This document shows positions 16,136 to 24,347 of a DNA stretch of 32,386 nucleotides, piece by piece. A model generated the notes under the pieces. That model was not told where the DNA came from. It did no database searches and saw only the letters and a list, made by a program, of their open reading frames with translations. Source of the DNA: Butyrivibrio sp. (GTDB taxonomy: Bacteria; Bacillota; Clostridia; Lachnospirales; Lachnospiraceae); assembly GCF_017433805.1 (NCBI RefSeq), contig NZ_JAFRGN010000051.1:1-32386 (forward strand), given 5' to 3'. How positions within the stretch are numbered: the stretch's first letter is position 1; every line of letters begins with the position of its first letter. A program made the translations under genes and the position numbers.

Positions 16136-17017
16136 ATGGCAATTAAGCTTTCTACATATCTTAAAAATGAATATGGCGAGAAGGTTTATCGTCTGTCTCT
16201 GTCTTCAGGCTGTGGATGCCCTAACAGGGATGGAACGGTGAGCGTTGGAGGCTGCACCTTTTGTTCAGAGGGCGGCTCTGGAGAGTTTGCTGCATCCGGA
16301 TCTATTGACGATCAGATACAGGAAGCCAAGGCCAGAATCCAGCAAAAGACTGATGCCAGCAAGTTTATTGCATATTTTCAGTCTTTTACCAATACCTATG
16401 GTGATGTGGCAAGACTCAGAGAACTGTACACCAGAGCAATCATGCGGGATGACGTGGTGATACTATCCCTTGGAACAAGACCTGACTGCGTTGGACCAGA
16501 AGTGATAGCTATGTTAAAAGAGCTTGATCAGATTAAGCCAGTATGGGTGGAACTGGGGCTTCAGACAATTCATGATGAGACTGCAAGAGCCTTTAACAGA
16601 GGCTATGATCTGGACTGCTTTATTGACGCTTATAAGCGCCTCAAGGAAGCAGGACTTACCGTTATTGTGCACCTAATAATGGGACTTCCAGGAGAAAGCA
16701 GGGAGATGATGCTGGAATCAGTTAGATTTCTTGCTGAGCTGGAGCCAAGCCTTGATGGAATTAAAATACAGAATCTTCAGATATTAAAGGGCACGCAGAT
16801 GTACGAGGAGTTTGCAAAAGAGCCTTTCCATATCATGAGTATGGAGGAATACACAGACCTTGTGGCGGATGCGCTGGCTCTTTTACCGGAAACATGCGTT
16901 GTTCATCGCATGCAGGGCGACGGCCCAAGAAAACTCCTTGTGGCACCAATGTGGAGCCTCGACAAGAAGCGTGTATTGAACATGCTGACAGAAAAGACTA
17001 AAGGAATAGTAAAATGA
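16136..17017 (+). CDS. TIGR01212 family radical SAM protein (YhcC-like)
   Basis: A 293-residue cytoplasmic radical SAM enzyme. The cluster-binding region near residues 24-45 reads SGCGCPNRDGTVSVGGCTFC, followed directly by SEGGSGEFA, which is the signature of the YhcC/TIGR01212 family. Further motifs are ILSLGTRPDC, VWVELGLQTIHDETA, HLIMGLPGES and KIQNLQILKGT. The Elp3-like core fits, and the reaction is not established. The frame opens at TTG 16130, but ATG 16136 gives the normal family start. No good ribosome site is seen, and coupling to the LRR gene that stops at 16133 is likely. The last codons overlap the MATE start by 4 nt (ATGA). Confidence 0.9.
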   Translation: MAIKLSTYLKNEYGEKVYRLSLSSGCGCPNRDGTVSVGGCTFCSEGGSGEFAASGSIDDQIQEAKARIQQKTDASKFIAYFQSFTNTYGDVARLRELYTRAIMRDDVVILSLGTRPDCVGPEVIAMLKELDQIKPVWVELGLQTIHDETARAFNRGYDLDCFIDAYKRLKEAGLTVIVHLIMGLPGESREMMLESVRFLAELEPSLDGIKIQNLQILKGTQMYEEFAKEPFHIMSMEEYTDLVADALALLPETCVVHRMQGDGPRKLLVAPMWSLDKKRVLNMLTEKTKGIVK

Positions 17018-18456
17018 GTAGTTTTGAGACAGGAAATAGAGAAGAAGCAATTAAATATAAATTCACATTGAAGGAGGCACTTATTGGAGACGCGGCCTTT
17101 TACCGCAGAGTTTCCATGGTTGTGCTTCCAATGATCATTCAGAATACACTTTCCAACATTGTAGGACTTCTGGATAACATCATGGTTGGACAGGTAGGAA
17201 CTCTGTCCATGTCCGCTGTAGCTATCGTTAACCAGATTCTCTTTATCTTTTACCTGTGTATATGGGGATCTCTTGCGGGAGCGGGAATTTTCAGTACTCA
17301 GTTCTTTGGAAAAGGAGATATGGAGGGCGTAAGGGCGGCCATCAGATTTAAGTTCCTGACAGCCGTTACAATCTTGCTGGTAGCAGGTACGATTCTGATA
17401 ACCTTTGGTGGTACGCTCATTAATCTGTACATTGCAGCTGATACACCGGCAGCAGATGCAGCTCAGACACTGAAGCTGGCTTCCGGATATCTGAGGATAA
17501 TGATAGTTGGACTTATTCCATTTAGCTTAACTCAGGTTTATGCCAGCGCCATGAGGGAATCAGGCAAGACTACACTTCCTATGATCGCCAGTATGGTGGC
17601 TATGGGCGTTAACTTCGTGTTTAATGCTCTGCTCATCTTTGGTCTCTTTGGACTTCCTAAAATGGGCGTTTATGGAGCTGCTGTAGCCACAGTAATTTCC
17701 AGATTTGTAGAGCTGGCTATAGTTGTTTATGGCGCTCATAAAAAGAACTCCAGATACACGTTCTTTAGAGGACTTTACAGCAAGTTTGTGATTCCTGGTA
17801 ACCTGGCTGTCCAGATGCTGATCAGGTCACTTCCACTTCTTATGAATGAGTTCTTGTGGAGCCTTTCACAGGCAACTCTTTTGCAGGCTTATTCCATAAG
17901 AGGAATTGCCGTGATTGCGGCTATGAATATCAGCGGAACAATTTCTCAGATATTCAACGAGGTATTCTTATCACTTGGTAACTCAACAGGAATCATTGTT
18001 GGACAAGAGCTCGGTGCGGACAGACTTGTTTCTGCAAGACGTACAGCCTGGAGAATGGCAGCTCTTAGCGTGGCTTCGACCTTTGTGATGGGCTCACTTC
18101 TTGCACTTGCTGCTCCATTCATTCCTCAGGTTTATAACACTGAACCAGAGATCAGAAGACTTGCAACAAGGTATATCTGGATTGTAGCTCTTTGCATGCC
18201 TATTAACGCATACGCGAATGTGTCATATTTCACCATGAGATCAGGTGGAAAGACTACAGTTACATTCCTTTTTGACAGCTGCTTTGCATGGCTTGTACCA
18301 GTGCCTTGTGCATATATTCTTAGTAGATATACAGCTCTTCCAGCACTGTCAGTATTTACTGTTGTATCGCTTCTTGAAGCCATTAAATGTCTCATCGGAT
18401 TTATCCTTGTCCGCAGCGGTGTTTGGGTGAGAAATATCGTAAAAACCGCTGGGTAA
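17014..18456 (+). CDS. MATE family multidrug/metabolite exporter
   Basis: A 480-residue polytopic membrane protein with about 12 hydrophobic helices in two homologous halves. The N-half has VLPMIIQNTLSNIVGLLDNIMVGQVGT and the following AIVNQILFIFYL. The second half repeats the pattern with SQATLLQAYSIRGIAVIAAMNISGTISQIF and IIVGQELGA. Family members use a Na+ or H+ gradient to export cationic drugs or metabolites, and the substrate here cannot be read from the sequence. The ATG overlaps the stop of the radical SAM gene (ATGA). There is no clear terminator after the stop, and a candidate promoter for rarA follows. Confidence 0.92.
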   Translation: MSSFETGNREEAIKYKFTLKEALIGDAAFYRRVSMVVLPMIIQNTLSNIVGLLDNIMVGQVGTLSMSAVAIVNQILFIFYLCIWGSLAGAGIFSTQFFGKGDMEGVRAAIRFKFLTAVTILLVAGTILITFGGTLINLYIAADTPAADAAQTLKLASGYLRIMIVGLIPFSLTQVYASAMRESGKTTLPMIASMVAMGVNFVFNALLIFGLFGLPKMGVYGAAVATVISRFVELAIVVYGAHKKNSRYTFFRGLYSKFVIPGNLAVQMLIRSLPLLMNEFLWSLSQATLLQAYSIRGIAVIAAMNISGTISQIFNEVFLSLGNSTGIIVGQELGADRLVSARRTAWRMAALSVASTFVMGSLLALAAPFIPQVYNTEPEIRRLATRYIWIVALCMPINAYANVSYFTMRSGGKTTVTFLFDSCFAWLVPVPCAYILSRYTALPALSVFTVVSLLEAIKCLIGFILVRSGVWVRNIVKTAG

Positions 18457-18472
18457 ATGAATTAAGATTATC

Positions 18473-18501
18473 TTGAATAAAAGGGCATAAAAATATAAAA
18501 T
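18473..18501 (+). promoter_or_regulatory. Candidate promoter giving a near-leaderless rarA mRNA
   Basis: -35 TTGAAT (18473-18478), 17-nt spacer, -10 TAAAAT (18496-18501). The expected start about 7 nt after the -10 falls near 18508, only about 3 nt before the rarA ATG. No Shine-Dalgarno sequence is present upstream of that ATG. Confidence 0.5.
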
Positions 18502-18510
18502 TGATTTGTT

Positions 18511-19833
18511 ATGGATTTGTTTGAATATATGAGAGAAAACAATAAAGATAAGGAATCTCCGCTTGCCGCAAGAATGCGCCCAAGGACCCTTGATGAGGTA
18601 GTTGGTCAGCAGCACATTATTGCTAAGGACAAGCTTCTTTATCGTGCAATCTCAGCAGACAAGCTTAGCTCCATTATTTTATATGGACCTCCCGGAACAG
18701 GTAAGACCACTCTGGCCAAGGTTATAGCAGGAACTACCAAGGCTGAGTTCATGCAGATCAATGCCACTGTCGCCGGCAAAAAAGATATGGAAGAAGTGGT
18801 TGGTAAAGCCAAGGATAATCTTGGTATGTATGGCAAGAAGACCATTCTTTTCATAGACGAGATTCATAGATTTAATAAGGGGCAGCAGGACTACCTTCTT
18901 CCATTTGTTGAGGATGGAACAGTTATCCTTATTGGAGCAACTACCGAGAACCCATATTTTGAGGTTAACGGGGCTCTTATTTCAAGGTCCATAATATTTG
19001 AGCTTAAGCCTCTTACAGCAGATGATATCAAGGTTCTTTTGAACAGAGCTGTTACAGATAAAGATAGAGGAATGGGGGCTTACAAGGCAGTTCTGGAGCC
19101 TGATGCGGCAGATTTTCTTGCTGACCTTGCAGATGGCGATGCCAGACATGCCCTTAATGCCATTGAACTTGGCATTTTGACTACCAACAGAAGTGAGGAT
19201 GGCCTTATCCACATCACCAAAGAGGTTGCCGAGGAATGTATCCAGAAAAAGGTAGCCAGATATGATAAGGATGGGGACAACCATTACGATACAATATCAG
19301 CTTTTATCAAGAGCATGAGAGGGTCAGATCCTGATGCGGCAGTTTACTACCTTGCCAGGATGCTTAATGCAGGCGAGGATCCCAAGTTCATCGTCCGCAG
19401 GATGATGGTGTGCGCTTCGGAGGATGTTGGCAATGCTGATCCGCAGGCGCTTCAGGTTGCTGTTGCAGCTTCACTTGCAGTAGAAAGACTAGGTATGCCA
19501 GAGGCCAGGATAACTCTTGCCCAGGCTGCGAGCTACATTGCTACTGCGCCTAAGTCCAATGCAGCCATTTGCGCTATTGATGATGCCATGGCAATGGTCA
19601 GAGAGACAGGGAATCTTCCTATTCCAGCTCATCTTCAGGATGCACATTACAAGTCAGCTGGTAAGCTTGGCCATGGAATTGGCTATAAATATGCTCACGA
19701 CTACCCTAATAACTACGTTGAGCAGCAGTATCTTCCTTATGAACTCAATGGTAAAGAGTTCTATAATCCTTCAGGAAATGGATACGAAGTTAAGATTAAA
19801 GAGCACATGAAGAAGCTCAAAAAGAAGGATTAA
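18511..19833 (+). CDS. rarA: Replication-associated recombination protein A (RarA/MgsA), AAA+ ATPase
   Basis: A 440-residue clamp-loader-like AAA+ ATPase that acts at stalled replication forks together with single-strand binding protein. It has PLAARMRPRTLDEVVGQQHI (N-linker), Walker A GPPGTGKT (59-66), Walker B ILFIDEIHRF (112-121), sensor 1 IGATTENPYFEVN, the arginine-finger region SRSIIFEL, sensor 2 GDARHALN, and the MgsA C-terminal tetramerisation domain (YDTISAFIKSMRGSDPDAAVYYLARML, ASEDVGNADPQAL). Length is normal. There is no ribosome site near the ATG: the upstream bases are AT-rich, ending ATTTGTT. It is followed at 20 nt by the DUF5722 gene. Confidence 0.95.
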   Translation: MDLFEYMRENNKDKESPLAARMRPRTLDEVVGQQHIIAKDKLLYRAISADKLSSIILYGPPGTGKTTLAKVIAGTTKAEFMQINATVAGKKDMEEVVGKAKDNLGMYGKKTILFIDEIHRFNKGQQDYLLPFVEDGTVILIGATTENPYFEVNGALISRSIIFELKPLTADDIKVLLNRAVTDKDRGMGAYKAVLEPDAADFLADLADGDARHALNAIELGILTTNRSEDGLIHITKEVAEECIQKKVARYDKDGDNHYDTISAFIKSMRGSDPDAAVYYLARMLNAGEDPKFIVRRMMVCASEDVGNADPQALQVAVAASLAVERLGMPEARITLAQAASYIATAPKSNAAICAIDDAMAMVRETGNLPIPAHLQDAHYKSAGKLGHGIGYKYAHDYPNNYVEQQYLPYELNGKEFYNPSGNGYEVKIKEHMKKLKKKD

Positions 19834-19853
19834 TTATATTTTTTGAGGGTTAG

Positions 19854-21758
19854 ATGAAAAAGAAAAAGATGCATTCCGGGTTAAAAGCCCGTAAAAATAG
19901 AAGACTTGTGATCCTTAGCAGCATAGTGGCAGGACTGGCCACTGCTTTTGTGATCGGATCAGGAATCTATCTGATATTTGGTGCTGAGAGCACAGAAGAT
20001 AGCAGTTCATTTTTGGATAGCACACAGGAAGTGGTTCTTAATGATTCCGCTGCTATTGATGAGACACGCGAGCAGGCAATCGAAACTCCAGGGGTGATAG
20101 TGGATGAGAGCGGCGCTGGTGCATCTGGTTCAGAAGGACTACTCGAATCAGTGCAGAAGATAGAAACTCAGTACCTCAGTGATGAAGTGATTAGCACTAT
20201 CGTTTCTGGTGGTAAGTCAGTATCCAAGGCCCTTGGCCTCAGACCAGCGACTGTTGAGATGACAGCTGAGAACAGGAGCACCTTTGCTTCTATAGATAAC
20301 TGCCTCATCGTTGATTCCTCCAAGGTTCAGGTTTCTGTAACTTCTGATGGAATTCCCAAGAGTGATGACAAGTACTATTATCTTTTTGAAGAAAAGACCT
20401 ATGAAGACTCAATCAGCGAAGATGCTGAGCCTTTAGCCAAGATATATAAGGGTGATGATACATCTTTTACCGTAAACTTAAATAAGGGAGATTCATCCTC
20501 TAAGCTCTTCTCAAAGTTCACTGTTGCAGTTAAGCTTGATGGAGAATATGTCTCAATTGCGCATCCTAAATACATCACTAACCCTGAAGGCTGTGCAGGC
20601 TACAGCTATGGCGGAATGTCACACAAGTCCATTAAGGGAATCCTGCCAGATCCACTTAGAATCGGCGAGCTTCCTGATCTGGGAGTTAGCTACTGTACCT
20701 ACAACATTCCTTTATCGCATATTTTGACCACATCAGGTGGCATTTCATATACCTACGGCGGAGTGACCTATCACTTCAAGCAGGGAGCTATTGAGACCTA
20801 TGATTATCTTTTCAAGAGGCTCAACAGCATGGGTATTGATGTTGCTGCTATTGTTCTTAATGATGCCAGCACAGCTGCTTTCCCTGAGATCACACATCCT
20901 GATGCAAGGCACGGCTCAACAGCTCCTTACTACATGTTTAATGCGGTTAATGACGGCGGAGTTAAGGCCTGTGCGGCTATCGGAAGCTTTTTGGCCAACA
21001 GATATTCAGGTTCTGGTCACGGCAATGTTAGCATGTGGATCATTGCTAATGAGGTTAATGCAAGACGCGAATACAACTACATGCCATTTGTAGATGTTGA
21101 TACTTATACAACTGCTTTTGTCAGAGCTTTCAGAGTTTTCTACAATGCGATCAAGAGTCAGAACTCTGCAGCCAAGGTTTACTTCTCAATAGACCAGAGA
21201 TGGACCTACAACACACAGAAGACTGGCGACTATGATGCCAAGGATGTTCTGGATATATTCACTTCATCCATCTCAGAATATGGCAATATTGACTGGGGAC
21301 TTGCAGCTCATCCATACTCGTTCCCTAATGAGAATACTCCTTTCTGGAAGCCGACCAAGTACACTAACCATACGGTTTCTACACCGGTTATCTCAATGGA
21401 TAACCTTGAGGTCCTCACCGACTACATGCAGAGAGATGAGATGAGGGATACTTCCGGAAATGTCAGATCCATCATACTTAGTGAGATCGGTTATTCTTCT
21501 ACTTCTGGCGAAACTATGCAGGCAGCGGCTTTTGCTTATGCCTACACCAAAATGGAAAAGAACGGCTATATTGACGCACTCATGTTGTCGAGACAGACGG
21601 ATGCCAGCGATGAAATCGCAGCGCTGGGACTTGCCCTTGGACTTCAGACAACTGGCGGTCATCATAAATATATTTATAATGTGTTCAAATATATTGATAC
21701 TGACAAGCGAAATGAGGTAGTATCATTTGCGTATGATATAGTTGGGACAAAGTTCTAG
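19854..21758 (+). CDS. Membrane-anchored DUF5722 protein, glycoside hydrolase-like
   Basis: A 634-residue protein. The very basic N-terminus (MKKKKMHSGLKARKNRR) precedes one hydrophobic helix (about 19-43, ending IYLIFG), giving an N-in membrane anchor or uncleaved signal. An acidic Ser/Glu linker (to about 110) follows, then a DUF5722 region. An N-terminal beta part (about 115-250) leads into a probable TIM barrel with KGILPDPLRIGELPDLGVSY, SMWIIANEVN (Glu400), VYFSIDQRW, IDWGLAAHPYSFP and IILSEIGYSS (Glu544). The two Glu residues at strand ends match the acid/base and nucleophile positions of clan-A glycosidases. A catalytic role and a sugar substrate are inferred. The ribosome site GAGGG lies 5 nt before the ATG. 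It sits between rarA and malic enzyme in the same direction. Confidence 0.82.
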   Translation: MKKKKMHSGLKARKNRRLVILSSIVAGLATAFVIGSGIYLIFGAESTEDSSSFLDSTQEVVLNDSAAIDETREQAIETPGVIVDESGAGASGSEGLLESVQKIETQYLSDEVISTIVSGGKSVSKALGLRPATVEMTAENRSTFASIDNCLIVDSSKVQVSVTSDGIPKSDDKYYYLFEEKTYEDSISEDAEPLAKIYKGDDTSFTVNLNKGDSSSKLFSKFTVAVKLDGEYVSIAHPKYITNPEGCAGYSYGGMSHKSIKGILPDPLRIGELPDLGVSYCTYNIPLSHILTTSGGISYTYGGVTYHFKQGAIETYDYLFKRLNSMGIDVAAIVLNDASTAAFPEITHPDARHGSTAPYYMFNAVNDGGVKACAAIGSFLANRYSGSGHGNVSMWIIANEVNARREYNYMPFVDVDTYTTAFVRAFRVFYNAIKSQNSAAKVYFSIDQRWTYNTQKTGDYDAKDVLDIFTSSISEYGNIDWGLAAHPYSFPNENTPFWKPTKYTNHTVSTPVISMDNLEVLTDYMQRDEMRDTSGNVRSIILSEIGYSSTSGETMQAAAFAYAYTKMEKNGYIDALMLSRQTDASDEIAALGLALGLQTTGGHHKYIYNVFKYIDTDKRNEVVSFAYDIVGTKF

Positions 21759-21782
21759 TTACAAGTTGGAGAGGAGAATATT

Positions 21783-22946
21783 ATGACAAACGCTGAAAAA
21801 GCCTTACAGATGCACGAAGAGTGGCAGGGGAAACTTGAAATCAAGTCTAAAGCAGAGGTTAAGAGTAAGGAAGACCTTGCAATCGCTTATACACCAGGTG
21901 TTGCAGAGCCTTGCAAACTGATTGCTGAGGACAAGAGCCTTGCTTATAAATATACTATCAAGTCCAATACAATCGCTGTAGTTTCTGACGGAAGCGCAGT
22001 TCTTGGCCTTGGTAACATCGGACCTTACGCAGCTATGCCTGTTATGGAAGGTAAAGCAGTTCTTTTCAAGGAATTCGGCGGAGTCAATGCAGTTCCTATC
22101 TGTCTTGATACACAGGACACAGAGGAGATCATCAAGGCTGTGACATATCTTGCTCCTGGCTTTGGTGGCATTAACCTTGAAGATATCTCAGCTCCAAGAT
22201 GTTTTGAAATAGAAGAGAGATTAAAAGAGAAGCTCGATATCCCTGTTTTCCATGACGATCAGCATGGCACAGCTATCGTAGTTCTTGCAGGTGTCATCAA
22301 TGGTCTTAAGGTTGTTGGCAAAAAGAAAGAAGACTGCAAGGTTGTTGTAAACGGCGCAGGTAGCGCAGGTATCGCTATTACCAAGCTGCTCCTCAGATAC
22401 GGCTTTAAGAATGTAACAATGTGCGATAAATCCGGTATTCTCAGTAAGACTTCACCAGATCTTAACTGGATGCAGGAGAAGATGATGGATGTAACTAATC
22501 CAGACCAGCAGACAGGAAGTCTGTCTGATGCACTTAAGGGCGCAGATGTATTTGTTGGCGTTTCAGCTCCTGGCATCGTGTCCAAAGAGATGGCTCAGGG
22601 CATGAACAAGGATGCAATCATGTTCGCTATGGCCAACCCAGTTCCAGAGATCATGCCTGATCTTGCCAAGGAAGCAGGTATCAGAGTTATCGGAACAGGT
22701 AGAAGTGACTTCCCTAACCAGGTCAATAACGTTCTCGTATTCCCTGGAATCTTCAGAGGAGCTCTTGAATGTGGTGCTACTCAGATCACAGAGGAGATGA
22801 AGCTTGCAGCAGCTAATGCTCTTGCAGCACTTGTTCCTGAAGAGGAACTTAGCGATGTTAACATCCTTCCTGCAGCATTTGATCCAAGATGCGCAGATGC
22901 AGTATCTACTGCTGTTAAAGAGTGCTACCTTGCTTCTAAGAATTGA
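21783..22946 (+). CDS. NAD(P)-dependent malic enzyme
   Basis: A 387-residue cytoplasmic enzyme that decarboxylates malate to pyruvate with reduction of NAD(P). It is of the short bacterial type without a phosphotransacetylase tail. The catalytic Tyr36 is in AYTPGVAEPC and Lys91 in MEGKAVLFK. Metal ligands are in GGINLEDI (Glu133, Asp134) and FHDDQHGT (157-164). The dinucleotide loop is VNGAGSAGIA (189-198), with MCDKSGIL at the end of the following strand. Cofactor preference cannot be fixed by reading, although an Asp at that strand end favours NAD. A strong ribosome site GGAGAGGAG precedes the ATG. It is 24 nt from the DUF5722 gene. Confidence 0.93.
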   Translation: MTNAEKALQMHEEWQGKLEIKSKAEVKSKEDLAIAYTPGVAEPCKLIAEDKSLAYKYTIKSNTIAVVSDGSAVLGLGNIGPYAAMPVMEGKAVLFKEFGGVNAVPICLDTQDTEEIIKAVTYLAPGFGGINLEDISAPRCFEIEERLKEKLDIPVFHDDQHGTAIVVLAGVINGLKVVGKKKEDCKVVVNGAGSAGIAITKLLLRYGFKNVTMCDKSGILSKTSPDLNWMQEKMMDVTNPDQQTGSLSDALKGADVFVGVSAPGIVSKEMAQGMNKDAIMFAMANPVPEIMPDLAKEAGIRVIGTGRSDFPNQVNNVLVFPGIFRGALECGATQITEEMKLAAANALAALVPEEELSDVNILPAAFDPRCADAVSTAVKECYLASKN

Positions 22947-22994
22947 TATTAGTAATTTGTATTATAGATTTAGGAAATAAAGGAGAGGAAGCTT

Positions 22995-23516
22995 TTGAGT
23001 TCCCAGTATCTTACTTTATATAAGATGATAGTTCTGTACATGTTAAGGCGCTGCGAAGTGCCCCTTAGCAAGTCACAGATTTATGATTTTATCCTGGAAA
23101 AAGAATATACGACTTTCCTTACACTTCAGGAAGTGTTCAGCGAACTTGCTTCTTCTGAACTTGTAATAGAAAAAACTGTTGCAAACAGAACTTTTTTGGA
23201 GATAACCAAGGAAGGCGATGAAACCCTGAAGTTCTTTGGTAACAGGATCAATCCATCAATCAGGCAGCAGATCGATGAGTACTTTCGTGACAACAGCATG
23301 AAGCTCAGAAATGAAACTGCTATCCAGGGCGATTATCGCAAGACTGCAGAGAATGAATATACAGTAAGACTTGTTGCCAAGGAAAATGGTCAGAACCTGG
23401 TGGACATAAGTCTTCCGGTACCTACTGAGGAGATTGCCCAGAGTATCTGCGACAAATGGCAGGAGAAAAATGCAGATATTTACCAGTATCTGATTACTTC
23501 TCTCATGATGGAATAA
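22995..23516 (+). CDS. DUF4364 family protein, probable winged-helix regulator
   Basis: A 173-residue cytoplasmic protein of the Firmicute DUF4364 family. The N-terminal half looks like a winged helix-turn-helix (LYKMIVLYMLRRCEVPLSKSQIYDFILEKEYTTFLTLQEVFSELASSELV, then KTVANRTFLEITKEGDETLKFF as the wing). The C-terminal half is beta-rich (YTVRLVAKENGQNLVDISLPV). DNA binding is inferred from the fold. The start is TTG with an excellent AGGAGAGGAA site 5-6 nt upstream. No alternative ATG exists before the conserved helix. It lies 48 nt after malic enzyme, and a strong terminator follows. Confidence 0.88.
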   Translation: MSSQYLTLYKMIVLYMLRRCEVPLSKSQIYDFILEKEYTTFLTLQEVFSELASSELVIEKTVANRTFLEITKEGDETLKFFGNRINPSIRQQIDEYFRDNSMKLRNETAIQGDYRKTAENEYTVRLVAKENGQNLVDISLPVPTEEIAQSICDKWQEKNADIYQYLITSLMME

Positions 23517-23537
23517 CCGATATAACAGGATTTTTTA

Positions 23538-23565
23538 AGAGACTCACATTAGTGAGTCTCTTTTT
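23538..23565 (+). terminator. Rho-independent terminator after the DUF4364 gene
   Basis: Perfect 10-bp stem AGAGACTCAC (23538-23547) with GTGAGTCTCT (23552-23561), a 4-nt loop and TTTTT. Confidence 0.9.
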
Positions 23566-23609
23566 GCGTTACGATATTTTATAAAATTTTTATTTATATG
23601 ATGGACAAT

Positions 23610-23637
23610 TTGTGGACTTAATCGTTTAAACTATTTT
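23610..23637 (+). promoter_or_regulatory. Weak candidate promoter of the small lipoprotein gene
   Basis: -35-like TTGTGG (23610-23615), 16-nt spacer, -10-like TATTTT (23632-23637), in AT-rich sequence about 40 nt before the start codon. A gene behind a strong terminator needs a promoter here, but the hexamers are poor. Confidence 0.3.
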
Positions 23638-23676
23638 TATAACATACGAGTTTCTTATGAGGAGGGAAATTATAAT

Positions 23677-24282
23677 ATGTTCAGAAAAATCTATTCTAGA
23701 GTAATGTCAGTAGCAATTGTTGGGGCTATGGCCATGGCTGTGTGCACAGGCTGTGGAAGTAAAGTCGATGAAACAGTAGAGATCAATTTAGAGGAAGTTC
23801 CTCATGCTGATACTGTAGACGTGGCTTTTGATGATGACCTTGCAGTAGAATCAACAGATGAAATCTACTACGATGCAAATGGTTGGAGCCTTAGGTATGA
23901 TCCAAATGTTATAGCAGTAAACGCTGGTGGCCCAATGTCAACATTCGTTTACACAGGCGACTGTGCTGGAACCTGCATGATGACATCCACATACGATGTC
24001 GGTATGGATGCTGAGACAGCAGCAGAGGAGCTCGCAAAGAGCTGGGGCGAAGAGGCTAAGGTTACAGAGTGTATCTTCCCTGGAACAGCAGATGTAAGTG
24101 GCTACTACGTATACTTACCACCAATGGAAGGTGGCTTAGGACTTGTCCAGGATGCTTTCGTAAGAGACTACATGGACGGCTACCTTACACTTGAGTTCAC
24201 AATCCACAACTGTGGTGATGACTCCATCGACATCCCTGTATCAGATGCCTTCGCTTACATGGTGGACACACTCCAGTTCTAA
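23677..24282 (+). CDS. Small lipoprotein of unknown function
   Basis: A 201-residue protein I do not recognise. The N-terminus is MFRKIYSR, then a hydrophobic segment with repeated Ala/Met (VMSVAIVGAMAMAVC) and lipobox CTGC, giving a lipidated Cys at about residue 26. The mature part is strongly acidic and begins with a linker (about 30-60). A compact domain follows, with YYDANGWSLRYDPNVIAV, VYTGDCAGTCMM, AAEELAKSWGEEAKVTEC and GYLTLEFTIHNCGDDS. The several Cys residues could form disulfides outside the membrane. The ribosome site GGAGG lies about 11 nt before the ATG. It is monocistronic between two terminators and directly precedes palindromic element B, as the exported protein at 3915 precedes element A. 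Confidence 0.78.
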   Translation: MFRKIYSRVMSVAIVGAMAMAVCTGCGSKVDETVEINLEEVPHADTVDVAFDDDLAVESTDEIYYDANGWSLRYDPNVIAVNAGGPMSTFVYTGDCAGTCMMTSTYDVGMDAETAAEELAKSWGEEAKVTECIFPGTADVSGYYVYLPPMEGGLGLVQDAFVRDYMDGYLTLEFTIHNCGDDSIDIPVSDAFAYMVDTLQF

Positions 24283-24316
24283 ATAAACATCCCAAAAACT
24301 TCCAAAAACTCCCAAA

Positions 24317-24347
24317 GAAGTCTACCACCCGGTAGACTTCTATTTTT
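24317..24347 (+). terminator. Rho-independent terminator after the small lipoprotein gene
   Basis: Perfect 10-bp stem GAAGTCTACC (24317-24326) with GGTAGACTTC (24331-24340), loop ACCC, followed by TATTTTTT. The T run also forms the left edge of palindromic element B. Confidence 0.9.
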
